A DNA stretch of 64,000 bases from Photobacterium alginatilyticum (GTDB lineage: Bacteria > Pseudomonadota > Gammaproteobacteria > Enterobacterales > Vibrionaceae). Made by a program: the position numbers and the translations under genes. The stretch lies in assembly GCF_009910675.1 (NCBI RefSeq), contig NZ_RSEJ01000001.1, positions 310,001 to 374,000 on the forward strand, in the 5' to 3' direction. Position 1 is the first letter of the stretch. Every line of letters begins with the position of its first letter. Of this stretch, positions 1 through 8,912 are shown piece after piece. The notes beneath the pieces were generated by a model. It saw nothing but the letters and a program-made list of their open reading frames with translations. It searched no databases and was not told where the DNA came from.

Positions 1-83
1 CCAATTTCGTGTCCGAGTTCTTCAGAGGTAACTTTATTATTCGATTGTAAGTTTACGAGTATTAGTCGATCAAAATTATCCAT
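1..83 (-). CDS. Lrp/AsnC-family transcriptional regulator, N-terminus only (cut by window edge)
   Basis: Reading the minus strand from the ATG at 81-83 gives 27 residues beginning MDNFDRLILVNLQSNN, the pattern of the first helix of Lrp/AsnC regulators (D-x-x-D-R-x-I-L-x-x-L-Q), followed by the start of the helix-turn-helix (TSEELGHEIG). A GAGGAAAAG ribosome-binding site lies about 8 bases upstream. The rest is beyond the left edge. It is divergent from the DMT exporter at 210, a common layout in which an Lrp-type protein controls an amino-acid exporter; that link is inference. Confidence 0.72.
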   Translation of the reverse strand, partial: MDNFDRLILVNLQSNNKVTSEELGHEI

Positions 84-209
84 GCGCAGCTTTTCCTCGA
101 TATTTCGAAATAATCGCAGTATTAATGCTCTTATATGATGTGATTTCCGCAGATCGAAAGAAGTATAGCCTTACACTAGAGTAAGTAACAACATTAAGGA
201 GTACTGCTT

Positions 210-1109
210 ATGATATGCAACCTGAAAAGCAATAGTGTTGGGATATTGGTCGGAATACTAGCTTCTTTGATTTGGGGGAGTTGGCCTGTATTTTCGAAAG
301 TTGCTATTACACACTCTCTTTCTCCGTTAGATATAGCATCACTTCGATTCACAATTGCAGGGATAATACTATTCCCTGTTCTTTTATATCATTCTATTAA
401 GCTTCGTATGATCTTCAGCAAAGGTGTTATACTAGCAATTGGAGCAGGTGCGCCCTACGTACTTTTGGCTATGTATGGAATCAAGATGTCTTCTAGTACC
501 CACTTTGGTGCGATAGCACCAAGTACCATGTTGGTATTTTCAACGATAGGCAGCATTGTCTTTCTCAAAGAAGCATTAACATTAAGTCGGTGCATAGGAG
601 TTGCTGCTATTGTTACAGGAGTCGTCTGGATAGGCTTGAGTAATTTGCAAAACATTAGTACTGATACAATATTTGGCGATATGATGTTTATCGGATGTGG
701 TGCGCTTTGGGCATCCTTTACTTTACTCAGTAAGTACTGGCAGGTTGACTCGTGGTCTGCTACTGCATTGGTTTCTGTTGTATCAGGCATTATATGTGCC
801 CCTTTTTCTATAGAAGTAATTAAAAATAATCCAGTGGATCTGATAGTGTGGCATGGCGTATATCAAGGTGTCTTAGTAGCAATACTAGCACTATATTGTT
901 ATGCAAAATGTGTATCTATTTTAGGCGCAGCAAAAGGAGCTTTGTTTTCAGCCCTCGTTCCTCCTGTTTCCATACTACTAAGTTTAACTTTTTTAGATGA
1001 GTCAATTACCATAAATGAAGTAATGGGTTCAATCGTAGTTGGTGTAGGGACTCTTCTTGCTTTGGGTATTGTAAAACTCAACGCATTGCGAACTTCTCTC
1101 GAGCAATAA
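210..1109 (+). CDS. EamA/DMT-family transporter
   Basis: A 299-residue, strongly hydrophobic protein with about ten predicted membrane helices arranged as two EamA repeats (roughly residues 10-140 and 155-290). The first helix carries LIWGSWPVFSK, typical of drug/metabolite transporters; such proteins usually export amino acids or other small metabolites across the inner membrane. The ATG at 210 has an AAGGAG ribosome-binding site 9 bases upstream. The divergent Lrp-like gene at the left edge suggests amino-acid-responsive control. The substrate cannot be read from the sequence. Confidence 0.88.
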   Translation: MICNLKSNSVGILVGILASLIWGSWPVFSKVAITHSLSPLDIASLRFTIAGIILFPVLLYHSIKLRMIFSKGVILAIGAGAPYVLLAMYGIKMSSSTHFGAIAPSTMLVFSTIGSIVFLKEALTLSRCIGVAAIVTGVVWIGLSNLQNISTDTIFGDMMFIGCGALWASFTLLSKYWQVDSWSATALVSVVSGIICAPFSIEVIKNNPVDLIVWHGVYQGVLVAILALYCYAKCVSILGAAKGALFSALVPPVSILLSLTFLDESITINEVMGSIVVGVGTLLALGIVKLNALRTSLEQ

Positions 1110-1305
1110 ATAATAAAATGGGAAATCTATAGACTACTCTAAGTTTTTCACAATCGCCCCAATATTAACTCACTGTTAAGGGCTAAATATGATAACAACT
1201 TCAATCACTAGTTATTAGTATGTAGCCAATTAAAATTATTACTATGATGCAGTTATAATATTTGGTTCTTGAGGGGTAATGTACTGATGGAAATACAATG
1301 TATTT

Positions 1306-2226
1306 TTAATTAATGTCAGAAAAATAATATTGTTGTTTATGTGCAGGATCAAAATTTTGAGGTTTACATGCATCCTCAACAGGTAGAAGCATTGGCCAGT
1401 TAGATAACTGACAAGATAACCTCTCTCGCCATTCTTCATTGTTCCAAATTGTTATGTGACCTTGCTGTTTTGATATCCATAGTTGTTTGGGAGTATTTGC
1501 AAGCTCAAATAGTGTTTCTGCATGGCTAGAACTAATGAGTGGGTCATTGGCACTATGGACAAACAGCAGTGGTATATCCTTAATTTTTACGATGGCTTCA
1601 TCAGGGGAATATTCGGTTGTAACTGACCAACTGAGAGGGTACTGAAATAGCCAGGTGATCCAAGACTTACCAAGAGTCTCTTGCATGATTTTACGTTGCG
1701 AACTGAAACCGCTATCAATGATTAATCCTTGCGGTAAGTCTTCGGGGGGAAGGTTCGCTGCCAGATTTATTGCTACAGCGGCCCCCAGACTTTGTCCCCA
1801 AACAATAATAGGGAGCTTGTCAGAGTGTTGGGTAAGAAGTGCGTGATAACCAGCCAATGCATCCTTTTGAACCGCATTAAAGTTTGGCTTTCCGGCTGAA
1901 CGGCCGTATCCGCGATAATCGATAATAACGATATCCCATCCTTTGTCGATGAGCCAATACACATTGGCTACATGATAGCTGAGGTTTTGTGCATTGCCAT
2001 GCAGGAAGAAAATGGTGCCGCGCTTTTCTTTTGATGTCGGAAGCAGCCAAGAGTGGATAATGGTGCCATCCTCAGAAGTAAAGAACCGATCTTGTTTGGT
2101 GAAATTAAAATATTCTGGTGACGGTACCATTTTTTTTGATGGCCAGAAAAATAAACTTTCACATCCTGAAAGTAATAAGACGAAGACGAAATAAACAAGT
2201 AGCTTCTCTGGCTTGAACAACTGCAT
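1306..2226 (-). CDS. alpha/beta hydrolase, predicted lipoprotein
   Basis: A 306-residue protein. The N-terminal hydrophobic segment ends in a lipobox (LLSGC, Cys22), so it is probably membrane-anchored in the cell envelope. The hydrolase fold is clear: an oxyanion-hole region FFLHGNAQN (about 73-81), the nucleophile elbow GQSLG (Ser146), an acid at Asp228 (SANDP) and a histidine at His257 (QQGH). This resembles the BEM46/ABHD13-type serine hydrolases found in many Vibrionaceae. The substrate is unknown. The gene lies 46 bp downstream of the DUF4105 gene on the same strand. Confidence 0.85.
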   Translation of the reverse strand: MQLFKPEKLLVYFVFVLLLSGCESLFFWPSKKMVPSPEYFNFTKQDRFFTSEDGTIIHSWLLPTSKEKRGTIFFLHGNAQNLSYHVANVYWLIDKGWDIVIIDYRGYGRSAGKPNFNAVQKDALAGYHALLTQHSDKLPIIVWGQSLGAAVAINLAANLPPEDLPQGLIIDSGFSSQRKIMQETLGKSWITWLFQYPLSWSVTTEYSPDEAIVKIKDIPLLFVHSANDPLISSSHAETLFELANTPKQLWISKQQGHITIWNNEEWRERLSCQLSNWPMLLPVEDACKPQNFDPAHKQQYYFSDIN

Positions 2227-2272
2227 AATCCTTTATGTATTAATACAAAAAGTGTAGATGAAAAACGAAGAC

Positions 2273-4150
2273 TTACCAGTAATGGCTGTATGATATGCTC
2301 ACTTCTGATGCACCGTCATAGCTAAGATTAGTTCTAATATCCCAATCTTTAGCCCTACCGAATCTTTGCTCCCATTCTACGGTATGACCATGTTGCTCTG
2401 TATTATCTAGGTAGTAGAAATATCCAGTAGCAAAGGACATTCTCCACGATGGAGTTAGGCGTGAAACTATTCCTGCAGAGATACCAGCTTTGAAATTCCC
2501 TCTTTCACGGTCAGGAGCCTGAAGCTTCCCATCGACTGTGCTGTATATTGCCGTATGACTGTTTATTCGATAGCTTTGGCCCAAAGATCCAGAAATACCA
2601 CCGACTAAACAGTTATTGCATTGCAGATCGACATCAGCAATTCCAGCTTTAAGTGACCAGCTGAAACCACCATCATGCGGTAACCCTGTACTTGATACAT
2701 TGATATTTTTCACATGGAATAGATCCCAACGCTTTAAGCTCAACCTGTCATTTCGGTAGAGGGCATGAAGGTCAAACATTGAGAGCTCAGAAAAAGGTAG
2801 ACGTCCAGCATCGAGAGATAACAGATCATAATAATTAGCTCTGTAGCGTAGCTCCAAGCCCTCGCCATTTTGAGAGTTGTAAGTTGGTGTTACCTGCAGT
2901 AATGAAGGGTATTGGGCTTCATGTGGGGGAGCTGTATATGTCGTCAGCCAATTAGTTTGCTCGGTTGAGAGAGCAAATCGCTCCGTAAGTAATTTTCTTC
3001 GACTCTCTTTTTGTTCAGAGTTTAACTCACCAAGTGAAACCTCAAGATAGCTATAATAGTCGAAAAGAGTCTCTACAATGCGCTTTTTACTGGTTAAGTT
3101 GAGATCATTGTAACTATTGGATTCGATAATATTAATATCTTCAGCTATGTCATGCGTGAGAAGTTGCTCGCTTCTACTTAGCTGATGAAATTTGCTATAA
3201 AATGCTTCTTGTCGAGATTCGTGTTTGCGAATCGAAGTCACGGTATCTTTATTGTCACCATATGGCTTGGATGCAGCTGCAATAATATCGTAAGGCATAA
3301 CCCATGGCTTGGATGTGTTCATCAATGGTTTATCTATGACAAGCTCTAGCAGCTTTGCAATCTGGTATGCGCAATTTTGTTTAAAGAAATAATATGTAAA
3401 GGTTTTGTCATGAAGCTCCCAATGATGAGCCAGCACTAAATCGATTTCATTTTGGTTTAAGTTGAGCTTATACTCCCATAAATCACGAAGCTCTGTTTCG
3501 TTATAAATTCGGCTATGGCGATGAAAGGCTTCAGATGAAAATTTGGCCTGATAACCTCCCAGAATCCCCCACGTTATGTACTTGAGTTTGTTTTCATCTT
3601 TTGGAACCATAGCCCCATAATTTAATGTATTTTCAAGTAGTTCACTGCTTTCTTGGTTATTTAGCTTTATTAGTAAATGACCATACATTGACGCCGGGTT
3701 ACCTAGATATCCTGTAGCAAATAGCAGGCTTAACGATGTTGCCGAGTGTTCTTTTGCATGCTCTTGATAATCAGAGCAGTTTACTTGGGGCATACTATCT
3801 GCGATGCCAGTCAACACTTGATCTAGCCATAGCTTGCGTGCTGGAAACCGGCATTGAGCAGATTTATTATCTTCTGGCTCATCAGTTAACATTGCACTGA
3901 TTGTTGCTTCAAGTTCTATTTTGGGGTTGATTTTTCCTTCAGAAGAAATAAAAAAGTTATTTGATGTAACTTCACTTTCTAGACTTGTACCAAAGCTCGT
4001 TTCATAGTGCATCAGTTTTAACCAAGTACGATTATTCGACAGGTCTAGTAATTGTGATTGTTCTACCCAATTTGAAGCAGAAGTTTCTGCATATGCGCTT
4101 GGAATTAGGGTTGAACTTATTAAGGCAGAAGTGATGATATGTTTGAACAT
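2273..4150 (-). CDS. DUF4105 (Lnb-like periplasmic domain) envelope protein
   Basis: A 625-residue protein with a signal peptide ending near AYA-E (residue 21). The N-terminal half matches the DUF4105/Lnb periplasmic domain by its conserved stretches GNPASMYGHLLIK (His158) and KQNCAYQIAKLLEL (Cys260). The Cys/His pair recalls a thiol-hydrolase site, but that is inference. The C-terminal half (about 410-625) is rich in aromatic and alternating polar residues and ends SYSHYW, like an outer-membrane beta-barrel. It lies downstream of a DUF3015 gene on the same strand, separated by a terminator. The biochemical role is unknown. Confidence 0.78.
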   Translation of the reverse strand: MFKHIITSALISSTLIPSAYAETSASNWVEQSQLLDLSNNRTWLKLMHYETSFGTSLESEVTSNNFFISSEGKINPKIELEATISAMLTDEPEDNKSAQCRFPARKLWLDQVLTGIADSMPQVNCSDYQEHAKEHSATSLSLLFATGYLGNPASMYGHLLIKLNNQESSELLENTLNYGAMVPKDENKLKYITWGILGGYQAKFSSEAFHRHSRIYNETELRDLWEYKLNLNQNEIDLVLAHHWELHDKTFTYYFFKQNCAYQIAKLLELVIDKPLMNTSKPWVMPYDIIAAASKPYGDNKDTVTSIRKHESRQEAFYSKFHQLSRSEQLLTHDIAEDINIIESNSYNDLNLTSKKRIVETLFDYYSYLEVSLGELNSEQKESRRKLLTERFALSTEQTNWLTTYTAPPHEAQYPSLLQVTPTYNSQNGEGLELRYRANYYDLLSLDAGRLPFSELSMFDLHALYRNDRLSLKRWDLFHVKNINVSSTGLPHDGGFSWSLKAGIADVDLQCNNCLVGGISGSLGQSYRINSHTAIYSTVDGKLQAPDRERGNFKAGISAGIVSRLTPSWRMSFATGYFYYLDNTEQHGHTVEWEQRFGRAKDWDIRTNLSYDGASEVSISYSHYW

Positions 4151-4194
4151 TAGTAATGAAGCTACAGTTAAGAATTGCTAGTTTTCAGCAGGTA

Positions 4195-4219
4195 TAAAAA
4201 AGGCAGCCGTAGGCCGCCC
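4195..4219 (-). terminator. rho-independent terminator after the DUF3015 gene
   Basis: Read on the minus strand, a 7-bp GC-rich stem (GGCGGCC / GGCTGCC, one G-T pair) with a 3-base loop is followed at once by six T residues. It lies 25 bp past the DUF3015 stop codon and 45 bp before the DUF4105 start, so it should limit read-through into the latter. Confidence 0.85.
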
Positions 4220-4243
4220 TCTCAGAAAATACAGCTTGGTGAA

Positions 4244-4729
4244 TTATACAGCAGTATTTGCAATCAATGAGTTATAGTACATTTCTGCTTTTTCTGCAGT
4301 AGTGGCATTTGCGTAAGATGACTGGCTAACTACTTGAGCCATGTCTTCTCGGACATTTTCCATGATCGCTGGACGGTCCGCATGCTTCACTTCAAGAAGA
4401 TCAAGCATTGCTGTTACGTGCTCGCCGTTGCCTTTTGCAGTTTCTTCAATGATGTTGTTGTAGCTTTGCTGGATGAACATAGCTGTTTTAACATTTGCGC
4501 CTTCACAGGTTTGCTCAGATAGGCCAGCAGAAGTTACTGCTGTTGTACCTAAATCCCAAATAATGTTAGAGATAGCCGCTGCTGGAGCAATATCTTGGAA
4601 GATCATGGCACCAATACCACAGTCAGTCCAAGGGTTAATGCCAGACTTAGTTGCTTTCTCCTCAGCCAACGAAACAGGAGATGCAAGAATTGCTGAAGCA
4701 ACAGTAGCCGCTACAATGATATTTTTCAT
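4244..4729 (-). CDS. DUF3015 family periplasmic protein
   Basis: A 161-residue protein with a clean signal peptide ending near SLA-E (residue 22). The mature part begins with the DUF3015 hallmark NPWTDCGIGAMIF and contains a second cysteine (SEQTCEG) that could pair with the first in the periplasm. DUF3015 proteins are small exported proteins of unknown function, frequent in Vibrio and relatives and often next to a DUF4105 gene, as here. Transcription starts in the divergent region 4730-5094. Confidence 0.82.
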   Translation of the reverse strand: MKNIIVAATVASAILASPVSLAEEKATKSGINPWTDCGIGAMIFQDIAPAAAISNIIWDLGTTAVTSAGLSEQTCEGANVKTAMFIQQSYNNIIEETAKGNGEHVTAMLDLLEVKHADRPAIMENVREDMAQVVSQSSYANATTAEKAEMYYNSLIANTAV

Positions 4730-5094
4730 TATTATTCCCTAATTTATGCTGTATTAATAATAGGCTTATGCACATAAGTGCGCTGAATACTAATCAAGTT
4801 ATCTGTAAGGTTCAAGCTATAGAAAGTAATTAATTACTTGGTTGCTTTATATACTTGATATCGATCGGTGGTAGGTTGTTTTTTGAACTCTTTTTGGGTG
4901 TTTTTTGAGCGGTTGTTGTTTGCTTTGTGGACATATATGGGGCGCTATTCTTTCAACACTACTTGGAATAAGTGTGAGTTTTTTATTTCATATACAACTC
5001 CATACACAGCAACTAGCCATTCATACACACCCATACTTAACGATTGAATGAAAATGGCATACTTGTCATAAATCCTTCGAAGAAGAAGTGTGTT
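4730..5094. other. divergent intergenic region, 365 bp
   Basis: This region separates the DUF3015 gene (minus) from the lipoprotein gene at 5095 (plus). It is AT-rich with several T-tracts and must hold both promoters. No recognisable operator, RNA structure or small gene was found. Confidence 0.5.
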
Positions 5095-6303
5095 GTGAAT
5101 AAAGTTATTGCCGGCTCCCTGGCCATAGTTGTTGCCGTTATTTCAGGCTGTAAATCAAATTCTGCATCTCAACCCAATACTCACCGCGAAATATCAGCTC
5201 AAACTCTGACACTTGGAATCACCAATGTGCCTGAAGAGCTCTCCGAAACCTATAGCAGCCGACTTGGCTTTAATCGCTATACCAAGGTGACTGCGCCAAA
5301 CGGGAGAGCAATTCACATCATTGCACAGGATAAGCTTTCCGATAATCAGATTATCAGGGCGCGTTCGGTGCTCGAACACTACCTGATGCCATATCCCGGC
5401 TCAGAGTATGGTGCAGATAAAACAGCCGTAGCTAATAGAATGACTGATAACAACGCGATATTACTGCTGCTAAATGGTAGTGATGATGGCACTAATCGTG
5501 CGGCTGAACTTGACGGACAGCCGTTATATCAGGATGAAATTCAAGTTGAGGGGCATCAGTGGTATATAGAGCAAAACTATGAACACCGTGATGCGACTTT
5601 CGAAGAAATACTCCACTTGGTTCATGATACCGGTATTGGCGTTGATCAGTATGAGAGCTTTATCGGTGTTTTACCTGACTATCAGGCGGAAATACGCAAT
5701 GCACAGGTATCAGCGCTTGCTGGTGGGATTTGGGGGATTGGCTCAGAGAGCCTGGACTGGATTGAAGAGCTGAGTGATGAAAATAGCCTGTCACAGGAAT
5801 ATTTAGCTTCTGTTGTCGATTCTTATTATGGCCTGTGGGGCGCATGGACGGAAAGTAAGACCCATGGTATGTGGGGCGTGTATATTGCAAAAACGCGTGA
5901 TGAAATTATGTCAGAGGACCGCTTGGGGGCGCAGTTAATGCGCAACAAGTTCTTTCATCCATATCTTACTTATAATGCGAGAATCGATGACAGTTTCAGC
6001 GGTGATTTTAGTTTGCGCTTTGATCAGAATAAGCCTTATACCCATCATTCACAGTACCTGAAAGATATCACCTTGACGGGAAACAATGATGCTAATGTGA
6101 TTGTCAATAAACTGGATAATCACATCACAGGTAATTTCGGGAAGAACACGGTTTTTTTTACTGGGGACTCCTCTCAATATTATATATCGAGTAACCAGGA
6201 CGGTAAGGTAGTGATCTCCGATTTGATTACTGGTCGGGATGGGGTAAATATGCTTAGCAATATTGAGCTGGCTAAATTTAAAGATAAGATTGTGTCTCTG
6301 TAA
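5095..6303 (+). CDS. predicted lipoprotein of unknown function with RTX-like C-terminus
   Basis: I place the start at GTG 5095 rather than an upstream TTG (5044): from here the protein opens with a short basic stretch, a hydrophobic core and a lipobox (VISGC), and GAAGAAGAAG lies just upstream. The protein is 402 residues. A central segment around 165-180 (FEEILHLVHDTGIG) has closely spaced Glu and His residues that could bind metal, but I do not recognise a known peptidase signature. The last ~60 residues resemble the closing module of secreted RTX/serralysin-type proteins (GRDGVNMLSNIELAKFKD) without the glycine-rich calcium repeats. Function unknown. Confidence 0.6.
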   Translation: MNKVIAGSLAIVVAVISGCKSNSASQPNTHREISAQTLTLGITNVPEELSETYSSRLGFNRYTKVTAPNGRAIHIIAQDKLSDNQIIRARSVLEHYLMPYPGSEYGADKTAVANRMTDNNAILLLLNGSDDGTNRAAELDGQPLYQDEIQVEGHQWYIEQNYEHRDATFEEILHLVHDTGIGVDQYESFIGVLPDYQAEIRNAQVSALAGGIWGIGSESLDWIEELSDENSLSQEYLASVVDSYYGLWGAWTESKTHGMWGVYIAKTRDEIMSEDRLGAQLMRNKFFHPYLTYNARIDDSFSGDFSLRFDQNKPYTHHSQYLKDITLTGNNDANVIVNKLDNHITGNFGKNTVFFTGDSSQYYISSNQDGKVVISDLITGRDGVNMLSNIELAKFKDKIVSL

Positions 6304-6347
6304 TGCGAATCTAATTTGATTTCTATCATCACCTCCTTAGTAGTTTT

Positions 6348-6432
6348 CACACACGGCTACTATTAACGTAAGTTCGGCTAGCACCATGTAATGCCATGGA
6401 GCGCATTTCACGTGGTGTAAGTAGCCGGTGTG
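6348..6432 (+). ncRNA. putative structured 5' leader (nested inverted repeats)
   Basis: The arm CACACGGCTACT (ending 6361) is complementary to AGTAGCCGGTGTG (6420-6432) with one bulged base, enclosing an inner CACCA...TGGTG pair and short palindromes. The fold would end 23 bp before the ATG of the small secreted protein at 6456. It matches no riboswitch class I know; a mere pair of protein-binding half-sites is the alternative. Confidence 0.35.
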
Positions 6433-6455
6433 GTTAAGAGTGATGGAGAAATAAA

Positions 6456-6767
6456 ATGAGAAAGACACATCTTGTTCTAGCGGCAATGGCCATGACGTTT
6501 TCGTCAGTCTCTCTGGCTGATCTCAGAATCTCGAGTATGTCGCATGGCGCTTGGGTAACAGTGACCGAACAAGGTCAGCCGGCTGCGAACGCAACTGTGT
6601 CGCTGGTGAATGTGCCCCAGGTACGACAAACGTTCCAGACAGACGAAAATGGACGGGTTTTTCTTCCTATCTCAATCAACAACTCAAGATCAATCAAGTT
6701 TAAGGCCGTAACTGAAGAAGGAAATGTGTATAGCCGTTTCGCCTTCCACAGTGACAAAAGACAATAA
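6456..6767 (+). CDS. small secreted Ig-like/carboxypeptidase-regulatory-like protein
   Basis: A 103-residue protein with a signal peptide ending near SLA-D (residue 21). The mature ~80 residues look like a single beta-sandwich: HGAWVTVTEQGQPAANATV followed by QTFQTDENGRVFLP, the 'added-value then next-phase' pattern of carboxypeptidase-regulatory-like and transthyretin-like folds. It is probably periplasmic or secreted. A foldable leader precedes it and a 9-bp hairpin (6793-6820) follows. Function unknown. Confidence 0.65.
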   Translation: MRKTHLVLAAMAMTFSSVSLADLRISSMSHGAWVTVTEQGQPAANATVSLVNVPQVRQTFQTDENGRVFLPISINNSRSIKFKAVTEEGNVYSRFAFHSDKRQ

Positions 6768-6792
6768 TCCTTACTTCATATCTAACGATTCT

Positions 6793-6820
6793 AGTGCTGG
6801 CGAAAGTTTAAGCCAGCACT
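6793..6820 (+). terminator. hairpin after the small secreted protein gene
   Basis: A perfect 9-bp stem AGTGCTGGC / GCCAGCACT with a 10-base loop, 26 bp after the stop codon at 6767. There is no T-run after it, so termination would be weak; it may instead stabilise the mRNA end. Confidence 0.4.
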
Positions 6821-6975
6821 GGCACACACCATAATACCAAGCCTGATATTCTCTAAACTTTAGTACCATTTATAGTGGGCTAAGTGATGATTTTGACTAA
6901 TTGACCCGTTTGATTGATATGACACTCTATACTGACAGTCAGTTGACTTTTACTTGCCAGGGAAGAGTGATTGCT

Positions 6976-7821
6976 ATGAAAACCATTATCACGTCACGGT
7001 CACGCATTAATAACTTGTTTAAACCATGGCTTCAGCGAGTACGTTATCACTCACATCAACAGAAAATCATTTTTATTTTTGGCTGCCAGCGATCGGGGAC
7101 AACGTTGCTAACCCATGTTTTTGATCAGCTCCCATACTCTTGTGTTTTTGGTGAATATAGTCCTCTTAGTAGCAAGGATCCTGAACGATTACGCCTGAAC
7201 CAACTTGATAATGTCAGAGCAATAATAGAGTCTTCACCCGCTCCGCTTATTGTTTGTAAACCCTTGGTTGAGAGCCAGCGTGCATTAGAGATCATGGAAT
7301 ATTTTGAAGATGCGCAGGCGATATGGCTTTATCGCGATTATAGAGATGTTGCGAGTTCGAATTTGAAGAAATTTGGCCCCGATGAAGGTGCCAGAGATAA
7401 TATCAGGCCTGTCTGTGATCCAGGCTACGCCATAAGTTCATCAAGAACCTGGTTGTCAGAGAATGTATCAACAGAGTCTCAGGAGTTAATAGAGCAATAC
7501 TACCACCCTGAAATGAATCCCGCCGATGCTGCCACGCTTTTTTGGTACCTTCGAAACGAGCATTATTTCTCCCAGAGGTTGGATAGCCATAATAGAGTGC
7601 ACCTGTTTAACTATGATCGGTTTGTTAACCAGCCCTCTGAGATGTTGGAAAGCTTGTTTCGACAAATGAACCTCCCTTTCGTACTCCCAGATTATATCTA
7701 CCGTGACATACATACTGAGTCGGTTCGCAAAGGAAACAACTTGGAGTTATCGCCGAATGTATCAAGCCTGGCTGATGGGATGACCGAGAAGTTATTGGTA
7801 GATACCCAAAACGCTTGCTGA
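6976..7821 (+). CDS. sulfotransferase-family protein
   Basis: I chose ATG 6976 (GGAAGAG upstream) over TTG 6901 because the protein then starts just ahead of the conserved core; this gives 281 residues. The 5'-phosphosulfate-binding loop is clear (FGCQRSGTT, residues 36-43), as in PAPS-dependent sulfotransferases. A second region, WLYRDYRDVASSNLKKF, fits the 3'-phosphate-binding segment (Arg/Ser). The family transfers sulfate from PAPS to sugars, lipids or proteins; the acceptor is unknown. It stands alone, with no PAPS-synthesis genes nearby. Confidence 0.75.
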   Translation: MKTIITSRSRINNLFKPWLQRVRYHSHQQKIIFIFGCQRSGTTLLTHVFDQLPYSCVFGEYSPLSSKDPERLRLNQLDNVRAIIESSPAPLIVCKPLVESQRALEIMEYFEDAQAIWLYRDYRDVASSNLKKFGPDEGARDNIRPVCDPGYAISSSRTWLSENVSTESQELIEQYYHPEMNPADAATLFWYLRNEHYFSQRLDSHNRVHLFNYDRFVNQPSEMLESLFRQMNLPFVLPDYIYRDIHTESVRKGNNLELSPNVSSLADGMTEKLLVDTQNAC

Positions 7822-7881
7822 TTCTGCTCGGGTTGTCACTATTTTTAGGATTAAGAATGAGTTAATAACCAAATATCGTAT

Positions 7882-8817
7882 CTATGCAGATGTGTCTGGA
7901 CTTTGATTAGTCATAAAACTGGATGCCAACTTCGCCTTCCAGTCGAATACATGCTGGATAAAGGCTTTAACTCTTGCCGGTTGCTTATCTTTATCTCGGT
8001 ACATGAGAAAGACATCAATCGCTTCGCCTGTCCATTCGGGCAATACAGGTACTAAAGCGTGGCCTTGCTGCTGAGCATCGTGAACATAATAGGGAGGCAT
8101 CCAGGCGATCCCTAGTCCTTGTTGGGCTGCATCTCTTATTAGCAGCACATCGTTGGACTGAAAGGGAGAATCAACGTCCAGAGAGAAACTATCACCGCTG
8201 TGCTGGTGATACATTTGCCAGACCTTCAAAGGGCTGATAGATAACAACCGATGCTTTGATAGCTCCGACGGGTGAGTAAGCGGCGGGTGTTGATCCAGGT
8301 AAAGGGTAGAGGCACAAAGGGCAAACGGGATTTGCCACAGCTTTCTCGCAATCCAGTCGGGTTCAATAGGATCCCCAACACGAAAAGTGACATCGATTTG
8401 CTCCGAGATCAGGTCGATTTTTTCGTTCTGCACCTGCAGGTTAATCTGGATGGCTGGGTGCTTGAGAGCAAAGTCATAAATGCACTGTTTGAGCCACACT
8501 TGAGTCATGTTGATAGGTGCCGAGATCTTGAACTGTCCAGAGAGTTCTTCGCGGTCAAGCTCAATCAAGTCTTTTACGTTATTGAGGCCGGTAATGAAGG
8601 GTTGACTGAGTTGGAAGTAGCGCTCGCCGTCGGTGGTTAAAGCAAAATGGTGGGCGCTGCGATCGATCAGGCGACAGTTGAGCTGCTCTTCAAGCTTTTT
8701 AATTCTCCGGCTCAGCGTAGCCAGAGGCATTCCAATCTTCGCTGCAGCCTGAGTCAGGCTCTGATACTGGGATGTAAGTACAAAGAGGTGTAAATCATCC
8801 AGGGAATGGCCTCTCAT
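7882..8817 (-). CDS. LysR-family transcriptional regulator
   Basis: A 311-residue protein with an N-terminal winged helix-turn-helix (residues 3-62: LDDLHLFVLTSQYQSLTQAA through LEEQLNCRLIDRS) and a periplasmic-binding-like effector domain. It is divergent from the DMT exporter at 8913. A 10-bp inverted repeat whose left arm overlaps its own start codon lies in the gap, consistent with autoregulation and control of the exporter; the regulatory link is inference. Confidence 0.92.
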   Translation of the reverse strand: MRGHSLDDLHLFVLTSQYQSLTQAAAKIGMPLATLSRRIKKLEEQLNCRLIDRSAHHFALTTDGERYFQLSQPFITGLNNVKDLIELDREELSGQFKISAPINMTQVWLKQCIYDFALKHPAIQINLQVQNEKIDLISEQIDVTFRVGDPIEPDWIARKLWQIPFALCASTLYLDQHPPLTHPSELSKHRLLSISPLKVWQMYHQHSGDSFSLDVDSPFQSNDVLLIRDAAQQGLGIAWMPPYYVHDAQQQGHALVPVLPEWTGEAIDVFLMYRDKDKQPARVKAFIQHVFDWKAKLASSFMTNQSPDTSA

Positions 8818-8863
8818 AATTGATAGCTACACTCTTATTATTGGCTATTAATAATCAATTATG
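8815..8863. promoter_or_regulatory. 10-bp inverted repeat between LysR and DMT genes
   Basis: CATAATTGAT at 8815-8824 and its exact reverse complement ATCAATTATG at 8854-8863 lie in the divergent gap. The left arm covers the LysR start codon. LysR proteins usually bind interrupted palindromes in such gaps, so this is a likely operator. Confidence 0.5.
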
Positions 8864-8912
8864 CAATCTATATCCTGCCAAGACAATGTAAATTCAATTG
8901 GTAGGTAATTCT

